In this document: positions 61,781 through 64,000 of the stretch, in pieces
Position numbering within the stretch: the first letter of the stretch is position 1
How the letters are laid out: the number at the start of each line of letters is the position of its first letter
Source: Allacma fusca
Lineage: Eukaryota; Arthropoda; Collembola; Symphypleona; Sminthuridae
Reading direction: 5' to 3'
NCBI GenBank assembly: GCA_947179485.1
Contig: OX359247.1
Location: 3,749,060 to 3,813,059, forward strand
DNA length: 64,000 nt
Program-made: the position numbers and the translations under genes
Notes under the pieces: model-generated
The model's database searches: none
What the model was told of the DNA's origin: nothing
What the model saw: only the letters and a program-made list of their open reading frames with translations

Positions 61781-64000
61781 TGGTAAAGCGAGAACTCCTT
61801 GAGCTGTTTCCTCCTGGGGATTTCACTCATCCGCCTTTTTAGAAGCTTCCTGAAAGCAACTGTGATTACGGTTGCTCCCCATGACACTAAATATCAACGA
61901 ACCGGCTTGTTCCCCTCCTCTCAAATGAATCTTCCTTCCCTATGAGCAACACTCTCTCTCCTTCTCAAATTGACTCTTTATTTATGAAGTTGGTTTTAAA
62001 GAGAGTAGCATTCTCCTATATCCTAGTTTTTCCTTAGTCGAGAAAGAACATGTCAACATTACCATTTCACATCCATTTCTAAAATTGTGGATGGTGCAGT
62101 CTGCATACGAGTCTGTGAATAAATTATAGTGTCTGTACAGTTCAGTGTAATGTATATTTGTGAGCCACAGCATGACGAATGACTTACAAGTTGCAAGGGT
62201 AAATTTCTCCTCCCAGCTAAATTCTTACGAATCTTTTATCCTCAGATCATTAGAATATATTGTCCCACCTATCTCTAACTTCCGACTGACAATTTAGTCC
62301 TGAAAGTCGTCCGTCCTTTATCAGAGGGATTTTAGGAAAGGAACTTCCAGAATGCCTATGTATTTTTACATATGTATTTTACGTTCCATACGACCAGCGT
62401 TTGTTTAGATACTTGGAAAGAAATATAGGTATAAATATGCATCTATGTAATTACATGTAGTACATGCATATCAATTATCAATTTGAGATAAAAGAAACTT
62501 TGTCCTGGAGTCAGTCCATGGAACTTTAGCCCTCCAGAGTCATTGTGTTACACAGAGAAGATCGATGTTTCTACATAGAGAGAGAAAACTGGGAGAAACT
62601 CGGAAGAACTGATTGGGAGTGTAGTGTGACTTGTAAATACGCCTGGAACTATCCCATTACTTACGGGAGTTAAATGCAGGGCTGGTGCATAAAGTGCAGA
62701 GGACCGTCAAAGGCACCATGGATTTGGGGAGGGGGGTCCAACTCGAGGCATTTTGAGAGTAAAGAGGATTTAAGTAAAGGATTGGGAAGTTTCCGACAGA
62801 GATGAACGTACGAGGTTTTTGTGGTGGGTTCATTTTTCAACGTAGGGCTTATCTATTTCACGTCATTGTCTAGTGGGATTATCTCATTTGTTATTTAGTA
62901 ATGAGTTGGCCCATGAGCCTAATAGCAGCTTCCTCACAAGTGTTATTATTTCTTCCTCCATCCCTTTCACCGAGTAGTCTCACAGAGCTACATTCTATAT
63001 CTATCTAATGATGCATGTAAATACTTTCTATTTATACAAATACACTGTATCTATGTATCTACATATTCTATGTGTACGTCTGGATAAACAAACACATAAG
63101 TAAATACATGGAGTCCACAGAACTACCAATGCCTCAGCTGTCTCTGATCTCCGGCACAACGGGGAAACAATCAAACCACAAGTGTGTGTATGTATGAGAG
63201 GGAGGGTATAAGTATAATTATGTATATAATTAATTATAACCAAGACTCCTGAAATTTCTCAACACACCCGCCCTTGGACAGACCAGCCCTCAGTGTGTGA
63301 AGAGACCCGGGGAAACTCGTAAGTCTCAGTCAGTCTTCATCTTGTCGGTTAGGAGATTTCCCTGTTTATTTCCCAGTGGTTACGTCTCCTCGGAAATTAT
63401 AGGAGGAGGACCTAAATTTGGAAACCTCACATTAAGCTCTACATCGGAGAGAACCCCGTGTGTGGTAGGAGGAGGATCATTTCCGTTAATTATTTCTTTC
63501 TTCCCACCAAATCTAATTCTTCCAGGCATGTGTACAAATAGATCAAAGATTTATAGCCTCAGTCATTCCTTTTCTCCAATGTGTTTGCACGCGAGTGTGT
63601 TTACAGAACCCCCCCCCACCTCCCTCTTCTCCTTCCCCCCCCCCCAATCTCCATAAACCTGGTCGATCTAGTAGTACTTATATAAAAGGGACTCGGGAAT
63701 TTCTAAATAAAAAACCCTCCAGTGACAAAGATATTAAGACAGGTTCTTATCGCTGGGAAATCTGCGACCTCTTTAGTACCGTCTTAACATTTTGAGTTGA
63801 CAACTTTACACAAGTAGCATTTCCCTATCACCCATACAGATGAATGCATACATCAACGTCTCTTAATTACAGTTCCTGCCAACCTTGGAAAAAGGGCTGG
63901 CTTTTACTGGGAGAGATGCAGCTGGGTGAAATTGTCTACAGAGATACATATGACTGTGCATATTGGTCGCTGCCTCATACTCAAGAGTAAGTAGCGTAAC

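Larger units (their letters stand above)
48896..64000. other. Long gene-free region with microsatellites
   Basis: About 15 kb of mixed-composition DNA, less AT-rich than 5-26 kb, with no convincing exon, RNA gene or transposon ends. It holds (CT)n/(GA)n tracts at 54628-54676, 54885-54917, 57453-57480 and 58978-59003, a TA/CTATA tract at 61723-61780 and poly-C tracts near 63610-63645. Many frames of 60-170 codons occur, but overlapping frames on both strands and the inclusion of microsatellites mark them as chance. Confidence 0.35.

Overview
The window is a piece of a eukaryotic, almost certainly arthropod, nuclear genome. The evidence is GT-AG introns of 60-600 bp, two four-exon actin genes of arthropod type, a protostome-type ionotropic receptor (IR), a CS-alpha-beta (defensin-like) peptide gene, and AT-rich DNA full of short non-autonomous DNA transposons. 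Small genes, abundant CA/GA/TA microsatellites and these proteins fit a copepod such as a sea louse. That species-level guess is inference, not something the sequence proves.

Layout. 1-2129 (+): six exons forming the C-terminal half of a RAD21/REC8-like kleisin whose start lies outside the window. About 2.9-3.1 kb (-): a possible orphan terminal exon. 3419-5446 (-): complete actin gene, copy 1. 5.6-12.3 kb: a transposon-rich block with hAT-type elements, one nested inside another family. 12341-14230 (-): a 629-residue IR in one open frame. 16.85-18.2 kb (-): hydrophobic exons that may be a multi-pass chemoreceptor-like gene. 18.5-25.1 kb: interspersed repeats, including two elements with perfect 8-bp target duplications. 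26590-28444 (-): actin copy 2. 31889-32958 (-): a three-exon gene for a secreted protein with a hydrophobic core and a TATA box. 43463-43819 (+): a two-exon, eight-cysteine defensin-like precursor. 45.15-46.55 kb: a third copy of the repeat family seen at 18.5-20.5 kb. The remaining roughly 30 kb (33-64 kb) is nearly gene-free, with many microsatellites, one recognised transposon copy and a few weak exon candidates.

The genes do not form an operon or pathway. The main relationships are the two same-strand actin paralogues 23 kb apart, with identical intron positions, shared promoter motifs and a local patch of unusually high identity that suggests gene conversion, and a cluster of at least four hAT-like elements between 7.3 and 22.7 kb. 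I found no clearly novel multi-gene system. The best leads are the actin conversion tract, the rearranged hAT copy with a 67-bp perfect palindrome, the defensin-like gene, the secreted hydrophobic protein and a repeat family carrying a conserved short open frame.
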